Part shown: one piece after another, positions 28,402-38,296 of the stretch
How positions within the stretch are numbered: position 1 is the first letter of the stretch
Layout of the letters: each line of letters opens with the position of its first letter
From: Pedobacter ghigonis
GTDB lineage: Bacteria > Bacteroidota > Bacteroidia > Sphingobacteriales > Sphingobacteriaceae
DNA: 64,000 nt
NCBI RefSeq assembly: GCF_903166585.1
Contig: NZ_CAESCM010000003.1
Span: forward strand, 372,001 to 436,000
Direction of reading: 5' to 3'
The notes under the pieces: model-generated
The model's database searches: none
Seen by the model: the letters and a program-made list of their open reading frames with translations, nothing else
Told to the model about the DNA's origin: nothing
Position numbers and translations under genes: made by a program

Positions 28402-29166
28402 CTATACGATCGTAACAGTAACACCCAAACCCTCTAAATGTTTTACAATTTGTTCAGAAATTCCTTTATCGGTTATAATGTGATCAATTTCTTCCAAACC
28501 GCATATTTTTCCAAAGCCCCTTTTGCCAAATTTGGTCGAATCGGCCAGAACAATTGTTCTTTGCGAAGCGCCAATCATTTTTCTGTTTAAATGGGCTTCC
28601 ATAGCGTTTGTGGTTGTTAACCCGAAATCCAGATCTATCCCATCTACACCTAAAAACAGTTTATTAAAATAAAAATCCTGCAAAACCTGCTCGGCATAAG
28701 CACCCATTACTGATGATGAGCTTTTTCTTAGCAAACCACCCAGCTGAATTACTTCTATGCTGGGCTCGCGCATTAACTCAAGCGCAACATTTAAAGCCGA
28801 TGTTACCACAGTTAAATTTGTGGCAGGGGCAATATTTTTGGCAAAATAAAGTACGGTGGTACCCGAAGCGATTACAATCGAATCGTTATCGTTTAACATA
28901 CCCGCTGCAGCAATGCCTATTTTATTTTTTTCAGTTGATTGCAGTTTTTCTTTCTCATTCACAGGCCTGTCAACCGTGTAGGGGTTATTTACAGTTGCCC
29001 CACCATGTGTTCTGAAAAGCAGGCTCTTATCTTCAAGTAGTTTTAAGTCCTTTCTTATTGTTACAGACGAGACTTTCAGTTCCTTACACAAATCAACCAC
29101 GTTGATGTATTGATCACGTTGCAGGCGACTTAAAATAAACTGATGCCTCTCAGCCAAATTCATCAT
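28402..29166 (-). CDS. glpR: DeoR/GlpR-family transcription repressor
   Basis: A sugar-phosphate-sensing repressor of about 254 residues. The start at MMNLAERHQFILSRLQ fits the family. The open frame reaches 29208 but the extra 14 residues (hydrophobic) are not family-like. The DeoR helix-turn-helix is at about residues 20-50 (LCKELKVSSVTIRKDLKLLE), then FRTHGGAT. The C-terminal DeoRC sensor domain has IASGTTVLYFAK and VIQLGGLLRKSS. Position divergent from glpD-glpK-glpF supports a role as glycerol-3-phosphate-responsive repressor of those genes. The symbol is given on family plus context. Confidence 0.83.
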   Translation of the reverse strand: MMNLAERHQFILSRLQRDQYINVVDLCKELKVSSVTIRKDLKLLEDKSLLFRTHGGATVNNPYTVDRPVNEKEKLQSTEKNKIGIAAAGMLNDNDSIVIASGTTVLYFAKNIAPATNLTVVTSALNVALELMREPSIEVIQLGGLLRKSSSSVMGAYAEQVLQDFYFNKLFLGVDGIDLDFGLTTTNAMEAHLNRKMIGASQRTIVLADSTKFGKRGFGKICGLEEIDHIITDKGISEQIVKHLEGLGVTVTIV

Positions 29167-29285
29167 AGCATATCTAATTAAATCGCTGCAAAATAACAAT
29201 AAAAACAAGCTTTAACATATTTTATATAAATAATTAATAAAATTTTAACCCGCTTATTATATTATTTCGATTATGATTTCTTATA

Positions 29286-29329
29286 ATTGCGTATTGTTTC
29301 GTTTTATTATTTTTGAAAACACAACGAAA
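29286..29329 (+). promoter_or_regulatory. glpD promoter with overlapping inverted-repeat operator candidate
   Basis: A -33-like ATTG (29286-29289), an 18-base gap, and a perfect -7 element TATTTTTG (29308-29315) match the Bacteroidota consensus. An inverted repeat TTTCGTT (29297-29303) / AACGAAA (29323-29329) straddles the -7 element. The arms extend as AATTGC on the left (after a six-base gap) and GCAATT on the right. It is a sensible site for the divergent GlpR-type repressor. Confidence 0.5.
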
Positions 29330-29360
29330 GCAATTAAACATAAGCGTTCGTAATTAAAGG

Positions 29361-30965
29361 ATGAGACCAATGAAGAGATTACATCAACATATACTTGCCG
29401 AAAACATCAATTGGGACCTCATTATTATTGGCGGAGGGGCTACCGGTTTGGGGACGGCCTTAGATGCCGCCAGCCGTGGACTTAAGACCTTACTGGTAGA
29501 GCAATCGGATTTCGCTAAAGGAACATCAAGCAGGAGTACCAAACTCGTGCATGGAGGAGTGCGCTACCTGGCGCAGGGTGATATTGCCCTGGTGAGGCAT
29601 GCTTTGAAAGAACGCGGGTTGTTACAGCAAAATGCCAGACACCTGGTGGATAAAGAAGCATTCCTTATCCCCTGCTACAATTGGTTTTCTACACTCAAAT
29701 ACCTGGCCGGATTAACGCTATACGACTGGCTTTCGGGCAAATACAGTTTTGGAAAATCGAAATACTTTTCAAAAAAAGAAACACTAAGCATGATGCCGGG
29801 CATCAAGGAAAAGGGCTTAAAAGGCAGCATCAGATATTACGACGGCAAATTTGATGATGCCCGCTTAGCCATCAATATTGCACAAACCGCTGTAGAAAAC
29901 GGAGCTGTTTTACTAAACTACACCAAAGTTACCGCTTTATTAAAAAGCGAGGGCGACGCAGTTACAGGTATTGAAACTGAAGATGTACTCACCGGAGAAA
30001 AAGCCAGACACCATGGAAAAGTGATAATTAATGCCACAGGCGTTTTTGTTGATGATATCTTACAAATGAATAACCCCAATGCAAAAAAACTGGTACGTCC
30101 GAGTCAGGGGGTGCACATTGTGTTGGATAAAAGCTTTTTAAACAGCGAATCTGCGCTGATGATTCCAAAAACATCGGATGGAAGGGTATTATTTGCTGTT
30201 CCGTGGCACGAACATTTACTTGTGGGCACCACCGACACCCCTTTGGACGAACATAGTCTTGAACCCAGAGCTTTAAAAGAAGAGGTCGATTTTATTATGG
30301 CTACCGCAACCAGTTACTTTAAGCGTAAGCCATTAGAAACAGATATCCTCAGCGTTTTTTCGGGTTTAAGACCGCTTGCTGCGCCTACAAACAACAACGG
30401 CAACAGCACCAAAGAAATTAGCCGCGATCACAAACTAATGGTATCGGCAAAAGGCTTAATTACCATTACTGGCGGTAAATGGACCCCCTACCGCCGTATG
30501 GCTGAGGAAACGGTTGACCTCGCCATTTCGCACGCCGGTCTCGAAGCGAAAGCATGTGTAACAGAAAATTTAAAAATCCACGGCAGCACCGATATTAAAG
30601 GAGATCATTACCTGGATACTTTTGGCTCAGACCGTGATAGAATCGAGGCATTGATACAGGAAAATCCTAATCTGGCTGAGAAACTGCACAAAGATTTCCC
30701 ATACACCTGTGCCGAAGTAGTATGGTCGGCAAGGAACGAAATGGCCGAAACTGTAGAGGATATTTTAAGCAGGAGATTGCGCATCTTATTTATTGATGCG
30801 CAGGCAGCAAAAGATATGGCGCCTAAAGTGGCCTCGCTCCTTGCGCAAGAATTATCAGCTGATCCCGACTGGGAAGCAAATCAGATTGAAACTTTTAATA
30901 CCTTAGCCAACGGTTATATTTATTATCCAATACATATAAAAAGCGGAAAGGCTTTAGCCCACTAA
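29361..30965 (+). CDS. glpD: Glycerol-3-phosphate dehydrogenase (FAD, aerobic type)
   Basis: A 534-residue flavoprotein that oxidises sn-glycerol-3-phosphate to dihydroxyacetone phosphate and passes electrons to the quinone pool at the membrane. The FAD motif is [20 protein letters not shown] near residue 22. It is followed by the family signatures [15 protein letters not shown] and [13 protein letters not shown], and a C-terminal alpha-glycerophosphate oxidase domain. Two ATGs are possible. AAAGGA at 29356-29361 sits eight bases before the second one (29370), which may be the real start. It heads the glpD-glpK-glpF run, 14 bases before glpK. Confidence 0.96.
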   Translation: MRPMKRLHQHILAENINWDLIIIGGGATGLGTALDAASRGLKTLLVEQSDFAKGTSSRSTKLVHGGVRYLAQGDIALVRHALKERGLLQQNARHLVDKEAFLIPCYNWFSTLKYLAGLTLYDWLSGKYSFGKSKYFSKKETLSMMPGIKEKGLKGSIRYYDGKFDDARLAINIAQTAVENGAVLLNYTKVTALLKSEGDAVTGIETEDVLTGEKARHHGKVIINATGVFVDDILQMNNPNAKKLVRPSQGVHIVLDKSFLNSESALMIPKTSDGRVLFAVPWHEHLLVGTTDTPLDEHSLEPRALKEEVDFIMATATSYFKRKPLETDILSVFSGLRPLAAPTNNNGNSTKEISRDHKLMVSAKGLITITGGKWTPYRRMAEETVDLAISHAGLEAKACVTENLKIHGSTDIKGDHYLDTFGSDRDRIEALIQENPNLAEKLHKDFPYTCAEVVWSARNEMAETVEDILSRRLRILFIDAQAAKDMAPKVASLLAQELSADPDWEANQIETFNTLANGYIYYPIHIKSGKALAH

Positions 30966-30979
30966 CCAAATTCTTAATT

Positions 30980-32470
30980 ATGAGCAAGTACATCCTGTCT
31001 CTCGATCAGGGAACCACAAGTTCGAGAGCAATTATTTTTGATCACAATGGCGACATTATAGCCATAGCGCAGCGCGAATTCACGCAAATTTATCCCCAGG
31101 CAGGCTGGGTGGAACACGATCCGATGGAAATATGGTCTACACAACTGGCCGTTGTAACTGAAGTAATTGTCAAAGCCGGCCTAACCGTGAGTGATATCGA
31201 CTCGATCGGGATTACCAACCAGCGCGAAACAACAGTGGTTTGGGATAGAGAAACCGGTATGCCAGTACACAATGCTATTGTATGGCAAGACCGACGCACT
31301 TCTGCTTACTGCGATGAAATTAAAGCCAAAGGTCTATCGGGTAAAATACAGAAAAAAACCGGACTGATTATAGATGCCTATTTTTCGGCCACCAAAGTAA
31401 GATGGATCCTCGAAAATGTAGCAGGTGCCAGAGAAAAAGCCGAAGCAGGTAAGCTTGCTTTCGGAACCATTGACAGCTGGCTGATCTGGAAATTAACCGC
31501 AGGCGAAAAACACGTTACCGATGTAACCAATGCCTCGCGTACCATGATTTACAACATTCACACTTTAGGCTGGGATGATGAATTACTGGAGCTATTTGGT
31601 ATTCCGAAACAGATGCTGCCAACAGTTAAATCATCGAGTGAAGTATACGGCGAAACAGCAGGTAGGATTCTGGCTGCAAAAATACCTATTGCAGGGATTG
31701 CAGGCGATCAGCAATCGGCTTTATTTGGCCAGATGTGTACCGAAGTGGGTATGGTAAAAAACACCTACGGCACCGGCTGTTTTATGTTGATGAATATCGG
31801 AACGACACCCAAAATTTCGGAAAATAATTTACTAACCACCATTGCCTGGCAGATTAACGGTGAAGTACAATATGCTTTGGAGGGCAGTATTTTTATTGGT
31901 GGAGCAGTAGTACAATGGCTGCGCGATGAAATGGGTTTAATTTCCAAATCGGCGGATGTAGAAACTTTAGCTAAAAAAGTAAAAGATACCGATGGTGTTT
32001 ACGTAGTGCCGGCCTTTGCGGGTTTAGGTGCACCACACTGGGACCAACATGCACGCGGAACCATTACCGGCTTAACCCGCGGCACCAATAAATCGCACAT
32101 TGCACGCGCTGCGCTTGAAAGCATTGCCTACCAAACCATGGATGTTTTAAAAGCTATGGAAGCCGATGCCGGTGTAAACATTGCCGAACTACGTGTAGAT
32201 GGTGGCGCTACCGCCAATAACCTTTTAATGCAGTTCCAGGCCGATTTGTTGAATTGTAAAGTGATCAGGCCAAAAGTAACTGAGGTTACAGCAATTGGTG
32301 CAGCTTATCTGGCCGGTTTAGCTACCGGTTTCTGGGAAAACATCGACCAAATCAGATCGCAGTGGAAAATAGATACCACTTTTGTAGCTGAGGAAGGTGT
32401 AGACAATACTGCCCGAATAAAAGGCTGGAACAGGGCTGTAAAAGCAGCCAGGGTAAACGCAGAAGATTAA
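30980..32470 (+). CDS. glpK: Glycerol kinase
   Basis: A 496-residue FGGY-family kinase that phosphorylates glycerol with ATP and so traps it in the cell. The N-terminus [20 protein letters not shown] and [20 protein letters not shown] are diagnostic of GlpK. The second FGGY block appears as [10 protein letters not shown] and [10 protein letters not shown], then [20 protein letters not shown] and [14 protein letters not shown]. Length is the normal one for the family. It lies between glpD and glpF. Confidence 0.98.
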   Translation: MSKYILSLDQGTTSSRAIIFDHNGDIIAIAQREFTQIYPQAGWVEHDPMEIWSTQLAVVTEVIVKAGLTVSDIDSIGITNQRETTVVWDRETGMPVHNAIVWQDRRTSAYCDEIKAKGLSGKIQKKTGLIIDAYFSATKVRWILENVAGAREKAEAGKLAFGTIDSWLIWKLTAGEKHVTDVTNASRTMIYNIHTLGWDDELLELFGIPKQMLPTVKSSSEVYGETAGRILAAKIPIAGIAGDQQSALFGQMCTEVGMVKNTYGTGCFMLMNIGTTPKISENNLLTTIAWQINGEVQYALEGSIFIGGAVVQWLRDEMGLISKSADVETLAKKVKDTDGVYVVPAFAGLGAPHWDQHARGTITGLTRGTNKSHIARAALESIAYQTMDVLKAMEADAGVNIAELRVDGGATANNLLMQFQADLLNCKVIRPKVTEVTAIGAAYLAGLATGFWENIDQIRSQWKIDTTFVAEEGVDNTARIKGWNRAVKAARVNAED

Positions 32471-32500
32471 AAATAAGATATTCGCTAAGAAATTTAACGT

Positions 32501-33238
32501 ATGAACATATATCTCGCAGAATTTATTGGCACCGCACTCATGATCCTTTTAGGTAATGGTGTGGTAGCCAATGTTGTACTTAAAGGTACAAAAGGAAACA
32601 ATGGTGGCTGGATTTCCATTACCACCGCCTGGGCACTGGCCGTATTTGTAGGTGTAGTAGTAGCCGGGCCATACAGTGGTGCACACTTAAACCCTATTGT
32701 TACTTTGGGTTTAGCCATAGGCAAAGGTTTTAGCTGGTCTTTAGTACCTTTTTATATCCTGTCGCAATTAGCTGGAGCCATGGTGGGTTCATTTCTGGTA
32801 TGGGTAATGTATAAAGACCATTTCGATGCTACCGAAGATCAAGGGTTAAAAGCCGCTCCATTTGCCACTGCTCCGGCCATCAGAAATAATGCTTCCAATC
32901 TGGTTTCAGAAATTATTGGCACATTCGTGCTCATATTCGTAATCTTTTATTTCACCGATGCGAGCATGGGTACCAAAGAAAATACTACACCAATTGGATT
33001 AGGTTCGCTTGGCGCTATACCTGTTGCATTTTTGGTTTGGGTAATTGGTTTGGCCTTAGGTGGTACTACGGGTTATGCCATCAATCCGGCCAGGGATTTA
33101 GGTCCAAGGATTATTCATGCACTGATTCCAATGAAAGGTAAAGGTAGCAGCGGCTGGGACTACGCCTGGGTGCCGATAATTGGCCCAATAGTCGGCTCAA
33201 CTTTAGCGGCAGTAGTTTACCTGCTCATGCACAAATAA
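32501..33238 (+). CDS. glpF: Glycerol uptake facilitator (aquaglyceroporin)
   Basis: A 245-residue MIP-family channel with six hydrophobic spans and two half-helices. The second pore motif is canonical (GYAINPARDLGPR). The first reads GAHLNPIVTLG, so NPI replaces the usual NPA. The Arg after the second motif and the neighbouring Asp follow the glycerol-conducting branch (NPARD). Gene order after glpD and glpK supports glycerol entry as its role. The run ends 30 bases later in a strong hairpin. Confidence 0.95.
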   Translation: MNIYLAEFIGTALMILLGNGVVANVVLKGTKGNNGGWISITTAWALAVFVGVVVAGPYSGAHLNPIVTLGLAIGKGFSWSLVPFYILSQLAGAMVGSFLVWVMYKDHFDATEDQGLKAAPFATAPAIRNNASNLVSEIIGTFVLIFVIFYFTDASMGTKENTTPIGLGSLGAIPVAFLVWVIGLALGGTTGYAINPARDLGPRIIHALIPMKGKGSSGWDYAWVPIIGPIVGSTLAAVVYLLMHK

Positions 33239-33267
33239 GCCAATCGTCATCTCGACCGAAGCAAAGC

Positions 33268-33303
33268 ATAGTGGAGAGATCTTTAATCAGATTTCTCCAC
33301 TAT
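33268..33303. terminator. Hairpin between convergent glpF and M16 peptidase genes
   Basis: A 15-bp stem (33268-33282 with 33289-33303, one G-T pair) closes a six-base loop. It lies between two converging genes and has no strong T-run, so it may be a repeat-derived hairpin acting as a bidirectional transcription block. The preceding CGTCATCTCGA (33245-33255) resembles the ends of the repeat family at 40536 and 62310. Confidence 0.55.
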
Positions 33304-33337
33304 ACGCTAAAAGACGATCCTCTTCAAAATACGCTCA

Positions 33338-34621
33338 TTACTGAAATGCAGCCTTCCCTACCTGTTCATCGCCCAGGTAAACCCAAATTGCACCTTTCAG
33401 GTATTTGGTAAAAGAATCTTTCATATCTGCTAAGGTTACTTTATTAAAGTTAGGCACCATATCTTCCACCAGTGTGTAACTTCCCAATACTTCAGCCTCA
33501 CCCAAATCTTCTACAATTGAGCTTGCACTTTCCTGGTGCCTGTAGTAACCATCACGATGGTCTTTTTTCAAAGCATCGAGGTAACGCTGACTGTATTTTC
33601 CTTCTTTGATGTTGTTGTAAACAGTAATCATAGCCTTAAAAGCTTTCTTGGGTTGCGTGGTGCTTACAAACATAGAACTATACGGAATCTGCTGTGTCTT
33701 AATGGTAGCACCCGGCGCGTAAGACAAGCCTAAACGCGTTCTCAACTCATAGTTCATGCTTCCGCTTAATGCATTAATAATCAACACAAAAGCATGATAG
33801 TCGGGACTGTTCATGGTGGGTGCATTCATGATGCAGCTCATGTAATTGGTGGCAATATCCCTTTGTTCAACTACCAGACGCTCGCCGGTTAACATTTTAC
33901 GATCGTAAACCGGAGGTGTGTAAGGTTTTCCTTTAAGCTCCTTAAAAGATGCCTGTATTTTTTGTTCCAAAGCTTCTTTGGTAATCTTACCGGCCACAAC
34001 CAGAAACATTTTGTTTTTGTTTAACAACTCGTTATGGTAATAATTACTCACCATTTCGGCGGTAAAGCCACCTACCGTTTTACTATTCCCCAATGGATTA
34101 ATGCTGTACGGCGAATCTTTAAACATGCTTTCCATGCTCATTTGTTCAACCCTGGTTTCGGGATCAGACTGACTGTGGTAAATAGCCGAGATCATCCGCT
34201 CTTTGGTAGTCTGAAATTCAGTTTTATCAAAAGCCGGATTCACCACAGCATCCGAAAACAGCTTCCATCCCTGATCCAGGTATTTGGAAATACAGTTCAT
34301 GCTGATGGTGCCATAATCTGTTGTAGATGAACCTGAAATAGCGATTCCGTATTCATCGGCCAGTTCCTGATAATCGACCACACTATAATTTTTAGTGCCG
34401 CAGGTGGCCGCCGATGCTAAAGCCAGGTTTTCTATTCCCGCTTGTTCGGCAGTATAATTCATTACACCACCCTTAAAAAACATGCTAATGCTAACCGTTT
34501 CTTTTTCAGTGGGTTTTAAAATTACTTTCAAGCCATTAACATCAAATGAAATCGCTTTGGTTTGGGCATCGCTATATTGGAATAATGCCACAAAGGCAAT
34601 AAAAAATATAATTCTTTTCAT
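33338..34621 (-). CDS. M16 family peptidase-like subunit, inactive (lacks HxxEH)
   Basis: A 427-residue exported protein with a cleavable signal peptide (MKRIIFFIAFVALFQYSDAQ). The M16 fold is evident, but the position of the zinc motif reads AGIENLALASA instead of HxxEH, so this subunit cannot bind zinc. It keeps the C-terminal R/Y substrate motif (ELRTRLGLSYAPGA near residue 300). In bacterial M16 pairs one chain gives zinc and the other the R/Y motif, forming a heterodimeric chamber. It starts eight bases after the stop of its active partner. Confidence 0.88.
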   Translation of the reverse strand: MKRIIFFIAFVALFQYSDAQTKAISFDVNGLKVILKPTEKETVSISMFFKGGVMNYTAEQAGIENLALASAATCGTKNYSVVDYQELADEYGIAISGSSTTDYGTISMNCISKYLDQGWKLFSDAVVNPAFDKTEFQTTKERMISAIYHSQSDPETRVEQMSMESMFKDSPYSINPLGNSKTVGGFTAEMVSNYYHNELLNKNKMFLVVAGKITKEALEQKIQASFKELKGKPYTPPVYDRKMLTGERLVVEQRDIATNYMSCIMNAPTMNSPDYHAFVLIINALSGSMNYELRTRLGLSYAPGATIKTQQIPYSSMFVSTTQPKKAFKAMITVYNNIKEGKYSQRYLDALKKDHRDGYYRHQESASSIVEDLGEAEVLGSYTLVEDMVPNFNKVTLADMKDSFTKYLKGAIWVYLGDEQVGKAAFQ

Positions 34622-34629
34622 GAGATCAC

Positions 34630-36000
34630 TTAATTTGTCGATTTAAAAAATGTTTCGGGTTTTACCGTTTTCATACTCGCATTATCCATCATTAAACCAG
34701 CACAGTAGGGCTTATCTTTAATGTATTTACGCACATAGTCCAGCAAATCCTTTCTGGTTACCTTATTCACCTCTTCTTCGTAATGGGTATAATAATCTAT
34801 TGAGGCCGATGCCCACCAAAAAGAAAGTAAATGCGCATAATCAGAGGTTACTTCTCTCCTTTCAACCTGTTCGATTGACAGTAATCTTTTTGCCCGCTCA
34901 ATCTGCAGATCAGACAAATAATCTTCATTGGCCCAAAGCGAAATCTGTTTCAACACTTCATCATAACATTCTTTCACCTTTGCCGGATTTGGGCTCACCA
35001 TTAAACTTATTGGTCCGGTATATTTCTGCGTATAATAATTTACATCTGCTTCCTGCGCCAGTCCGGAGTTAATTAAAGCCTGCTTCATTTTCGAACCGTT
35101 CTGGTTAACGATAAACGAAAACACATCGGCAGCATAGGTTGCCGGGATATCATTACGCGTATCGGGGCCATGCCAGCTAAACAACATGTATGGCACCGGA
35201 CTTTTATTCGATTCTACCAGATAATAGTCGTTTTTAGTAAGCGGTTTAAATTCTGGAATTGGCCATTTTACAAAAGGATCTACTTTCGAGGGTTTCCAGC
35301 CGCTAAAAATATAATCAACGTAACTAAAGGCATCATCAACCTTTACATCCCCGGCAATAACCAACACCGAGTTATTTGGCCAGTAATATTTGTTCTTAAT
35401 CGAATCCATTTTTGAAGGAGTAGCCGATAAAATTACCTCATGGCTGCCGATTACGTTTTTCCGTGAATAATTTGCACCCCACATATGGCGCGAATTGGCT
35501 TCCATTAAAGCAAAAATCGGACTCGATTCGTGACGGGTAAACTCGGCATTTACCACTTCGTTTTCGAGCGCCATGTCTTCCTTAATAAATTTCGGATAGC
35601 GGATAGAAGAATTCATCAGGCTTAGGCCGGCCTTTAAATTCGCAGCAGGCAGTGTAAAAAAGTAATTTACTACTTCCTCTCTGGTAGTGGCATTGGAGTT
35701 AATATCCAGATCGTTCATCCGGCCGTTAAGGCTTTCAAAATCAGGATAATCTTTGTTCGCCTTAAAGAACAGGTGCTCATATAAATGGCTCAACCCGTTA
35801 AATTCGTCGGTTTCGGTAAACGAACCATTTCTGCATGCCATTTCTATGGTAACCAGTGGTACCGTACGATCTACAACAACCAATACCTCCAGGCCGTTAG
35901 GCAGCTTTTTGAAGTGCATATTTTCAGCAAGCTTCTTTTGGGCAAAAGCAGAACCCAAACACATCATACATGCGATAACGCTAAATAATCGTGAGAGCAT
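34630..36000 (-). CDS. M16 family zinc peptidase, active subunit
   Basis: A 456-residue exported peptidase with signal peptide (MLSRLFSVIACMMCLGSAFA). The inverted zinc motif HLYEH lies at His72-Glu75-His76, and an acidic cluster around residues 146-153 (ENEVVNAE) can supply the third ligand. It presumably degrades peptides in the periplasm together with the inactive partner encoded just downstream. No TonB receptor or secretion genes are linked to it in the window, so its substrate is open. Confidence 0.92.
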   Translation of the reverse strand: MLSRLFSVIACMMCLGSAFAQKKLAENMHFKKLPNGLEVLVVVDRTVPLVTIEMACRNGSFTETDEFNGLSHLYEHLFFKANKDYPDFESLNGRMNDLDINSNATTREEVVNYFFTLPAANLKAGLSLMNSSIRYPKFIKEDMALENEVVNAEFTRHESSPIFALMEANSRHMWGANYSRKNVIGSHEVILSATPSKMDSIKNKYYWPNNSVLVIAGDVKVDDAFSYVDYIFSGWKPSKVDPFVKWPIPEFKPLTKNDYYLVESNKSPVPYMLFSWHGPDTRNDIPATYAADVFSFIVNQNGSKMKQALINSGLAQEADVNYYTQKYTGPISLMVSPNPAKVKECYDEVLKQISLWANEDYLSDLQIERAKRLLSIEQVERREVTSDYAHLLSFWWASASIDYYTHYEEEVNKVTRKDLLDYVRKYIKDKPYCAGLMMDNASMKTVKPETFFKSTN

Positions 36001-36130
36001 AATTTCAATTAATTTTTTTGGGCAAATAAGTGCAAATCTTTTACTTTATCAAATAATATACTCACAAATTGAAAATAATTTTTAGCCTGGCTATATCCTT
36101 AAATTGTTATCGTTTATCGGCCTTATTAAT

Positions 36131-36138
36131 TATCTTTG
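36131..36138 (+). promoter_or_regulatory. -7 element upstream of exonuclease gene
   Basis: TATCTTTG is a perfect TAnnTTTG. The nearest TTG upstream (36104-36106) is 24 bases away, longer than ideal. The predicted transcript would start near 36144 and carry a leader of roughly 35 bases before the TTG start codon. Confidence 0.4.
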
Positions 36139-36177
36139 GTCAACATCGGCTTTTAACTGTAAACCTAACCAAGCATT

Positions 36178-36855
36178 TTGCAAGCGTACTTCCTCATTGT
36201 GGATACTGAAACATCCGGCCTGCCTAAAAACTGGTCGGCTTCCTATGCCAAAGAAAATAACTGGCCGCATATTGTGCAGATTGCATGGGTAATTTATGAT
36301 GCCAGCTATCAGGAAGTGAAGCGCGAAAACCATTATCTCAGCAATACGGGTTTTGTTATAGATAAGGCTGCGCAAAAAATACACAATATAAGTGAAGAGT
36401 ACTTACGGGTACATGGAGAAGATAAAGAAGAAATTATGCTCAGGTTTTATGCCGATATTAAAAAGTATAAACCTTTAATTGTAGGACATTTTATTGAACT
36501 CGATTATCATATGGTGAATGTTGAGCTGTTTAGAATGGGTAAAGAAGATGTTTTTAAAGAGCTGTCCTTTTTCTGTACCATGAAAGCCAGTGCTTTGTAT
36601 ATTACCGATTCTGTAATCAGCCATTTAAAACTTGATAAATTTTATACCATATTGTTTAATGAGGTACCGGAGAATATGCACAACGCACTATCGGATGCGC
36701 TGAGTGCAGCTAAAATATTCTTCCACCTTATAGAAAGTAAAAAAATAAGTTTATCATCGGTTTATAGTCAGCAACATAGCTTTAACCGCGAAAAGAAGAA
36801 AGCAAAAGCATTTTCGTTCAAAAAAATTTTAAAAGGAATTTTTAATGGAAGATAA
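36178..36855 (+). CDS. DEDDh 3'-5' exonuclease (DnaQ-like)
   Basis: A 225-residue nuclease domain protein. Exo I is VDTETSG near residue 8, Exo II lies in GHFIELDYHM near residue 103, and Exo III is HNALSDALSAA with His-x4-Asp near residue 165. This is the DEDDh type, as in DNA polymerase III epsilon. The only start that keeps Exo I is a TTG at 36178. No in-frame ATG lies between it and the motif. The C-terminus is basic (KKKAKAFSFKKILKG). It overlaps the CBS-DUF294 gene by 11 bases, a pairing also seen in other bacteria, which points to a shared nucleotide-related job rather than replication proofreading. Confidence 0.85.
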   Translation: MQAYFLIVDTETSGLPKNWSASYAKENNWPHIVQIAWVIYDASYQEVKRENHYLSNTGFVIDKAAQKIHNISEEYLRVHGEDKEEIMLRFYADIKKYKPLIVGHFIELDYHMVNVELFRMGKEDVFKELSFFCTMKASALYITDSVISHLKLDKFYTILFNEVPENMHNALSDALSAAKIFFHLIESKKISLSSVYSQQHSFNREKKKAKAFSFKKILKGIFNGR

Positions 36856-38296
36856 ATTAGCCGACCGCATTTATACCGCCCGAATCGGAGATATCACTTT
36901 TAAAAAAATAGTGAGTTGCGATCCAGGTACCCCAATATTTGAAGCGGCAATTAAAATGGCCGAACAGAAAACCAGCTGCCTATTTGTTAAAGATGAAGCA
37001 CAAGGTTATATGGGGTTTGTAACCGATATAACTTTAAGAGATGAGGTTATTGCCAAACAATTAAATGCAGGCTTAGCGATTGAAACCGTTATGGACCGAA
37101 ACATTGTAACCATAACGCCCGATGCTTATGTTTACGAGGCCATTCTGATGATGTTCAGTAAAAAATCGCGCTACTTGCTCGTAAACGATAACGGTAATTT
37201 TGTTGGCTTTTTGAGCCGCAACAGGTTGTTAAGCGAACAGGCCGAATCTCCTTTGGTTTTTATTCAGTCAGTAAAATCGGCGGTAAATACCAGCGACCTG
37301 AAGTTGAAATGGCAAAAAGTACCCCATATTGTTGCACAATTGCTAAACAGAGGGGTGCACCCCAAAATCGTAAACGAGGTGGTAACTACCATTGCCGATA
37401 CCATTTCGTTCAAAATTATTGAAGATGTAATTGCCAAACTCGGGCCACCGCCTGCAAAATTTGTTTTTATGGTTTTGGGCAGCGAAGGCCGTAAAGAGCT
37501 GAGCCTTAAAACCGATCAGGATAATGCCATTATTTACGAAGATACCCCCGAAGATAAACGGGCGGCCGTACGCTCCTACTTTCTCGATCTGGCTACGCAG
37601 GTTTCAGATAAGTTGAATTATGTTGGTTTTGTATATTGTGATGGCGATTACATGGCTACCAATCCGAACTGGACACATTCATTATCACACTGGAAATACA
37701 ATTACAAAAACTGGATCGAAGAAGCTTTACCCGAAGCAGCGGTAAAGTTTGCAGCTTTTTTCGATTGCAGGGCAATTTATGGCGATTTAAGTATCATGGA
37801 AAGCTTAAGGTCTTTTGTGGATGAAGAACTGCAGAAACCGATAGAGAAATTTTATGTCTACCTGGCTAAAAATGCCTTGCTGTATGAACCGCCACTCACC
37901 TATTTCAGAAATATCCGCACACAGAAAATACAGAAGAAAGAGGTTTTCGATATTAAAACCGCTATGACACCCATTGTTGATCTGGCCAGGGTTTATGCCC
38001 TGCAAAACAGGATTTTTCAGAAAGAAAATACCGGCGAACGTTTAAAAACCTTAAGAGAACTCGGTGTATTTACAGAAGAGCAGTTTAACGAACTTTCGCA
38101 ATCTTATTATTATTTGATGGGTTTAAGGCTTAAACACCAGGCCAATTTAATCATTAACCATCAGGCAGCGCCCAATAACTTTATTGAAATCGATACACTG
38201 ACCAAAATTGAAAAGGTAACCTTAGTCGAGATCTTTAAAATAATCCTCAACTTTCAAAGCGGAATCAGGATGAAGTTTACCAATACTTTGGGCTAA
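36845..38296 (+). CDS. CBS-domain DUF294 nucleotidyltransferase-like protein
   Basis: A 483-residue protein. Residues about 10-130 form a CBS pair that may bind adenine nucleotides (PGTPIFEAAIKM, TPDAYVYEAILMM). Residues about 150-290 form a DUF294 nucleotidyltransferase-like domain with LGSEGRKELSLKTDQDNAII, which carries the GS and DxD-type residues. The rest is the DUF294 C-terminal helical domain. Many relatives have a cyclic-nucleotide-binding domain in front; it is absent here. The family resembles GlnD/GlnE-type nucleotidyltransferases but no substrate is known. It is translationally coupled to the exonuclease. Confidence 0.85.
   Translation: MEDKLADRIYTARIGDITFKKIVSCDPGTPIFEAAIKMAEQKTSCLFVKDEAQGYMGFVTDITLRDEVIAKQLNAGLAIETVMDRNIVTITPDAYVYEAILMMFSKKSRYLLVNDNGNFVGFLSRNRLLSEQAESPLVFIQSVKSAVNTSDLKLKWQKVPHIVAQLLNRGVHPKIVNEVVTTIADTISFKIIEDVIAKLGPPPAKFVFMVLGSEGRKELSLKTDQDNAIIYEDTPEDKRAAVRSYFLDLATQVSDKLNYVGFVYCDGDYMATNPNWTHSLSHWKYNYKNWIEEALPEAAVKFAAFFDCRAIYGDLSIMESLRSFVDEELQKPIEKFYVYLAKNALLYEPPLTYFRNIRTQKIQKKEVFDIKTAMTPIVDLARVYALQNRIFQKENTGERLKTLRELGVFTEEQFNELSQSYYYLMGLRLKHQANLIINHQAAPNNFIEIDTLTKIEKVTLVEIFKIILNFQSGIRMKFTNTLG

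Noticed and set aside
29167-29208. Longer N-terminus for the GlpR-type repressor
   Set aside because: The extra residues are hydrophobic and precede the normal DeoR start MNLAERHQ.
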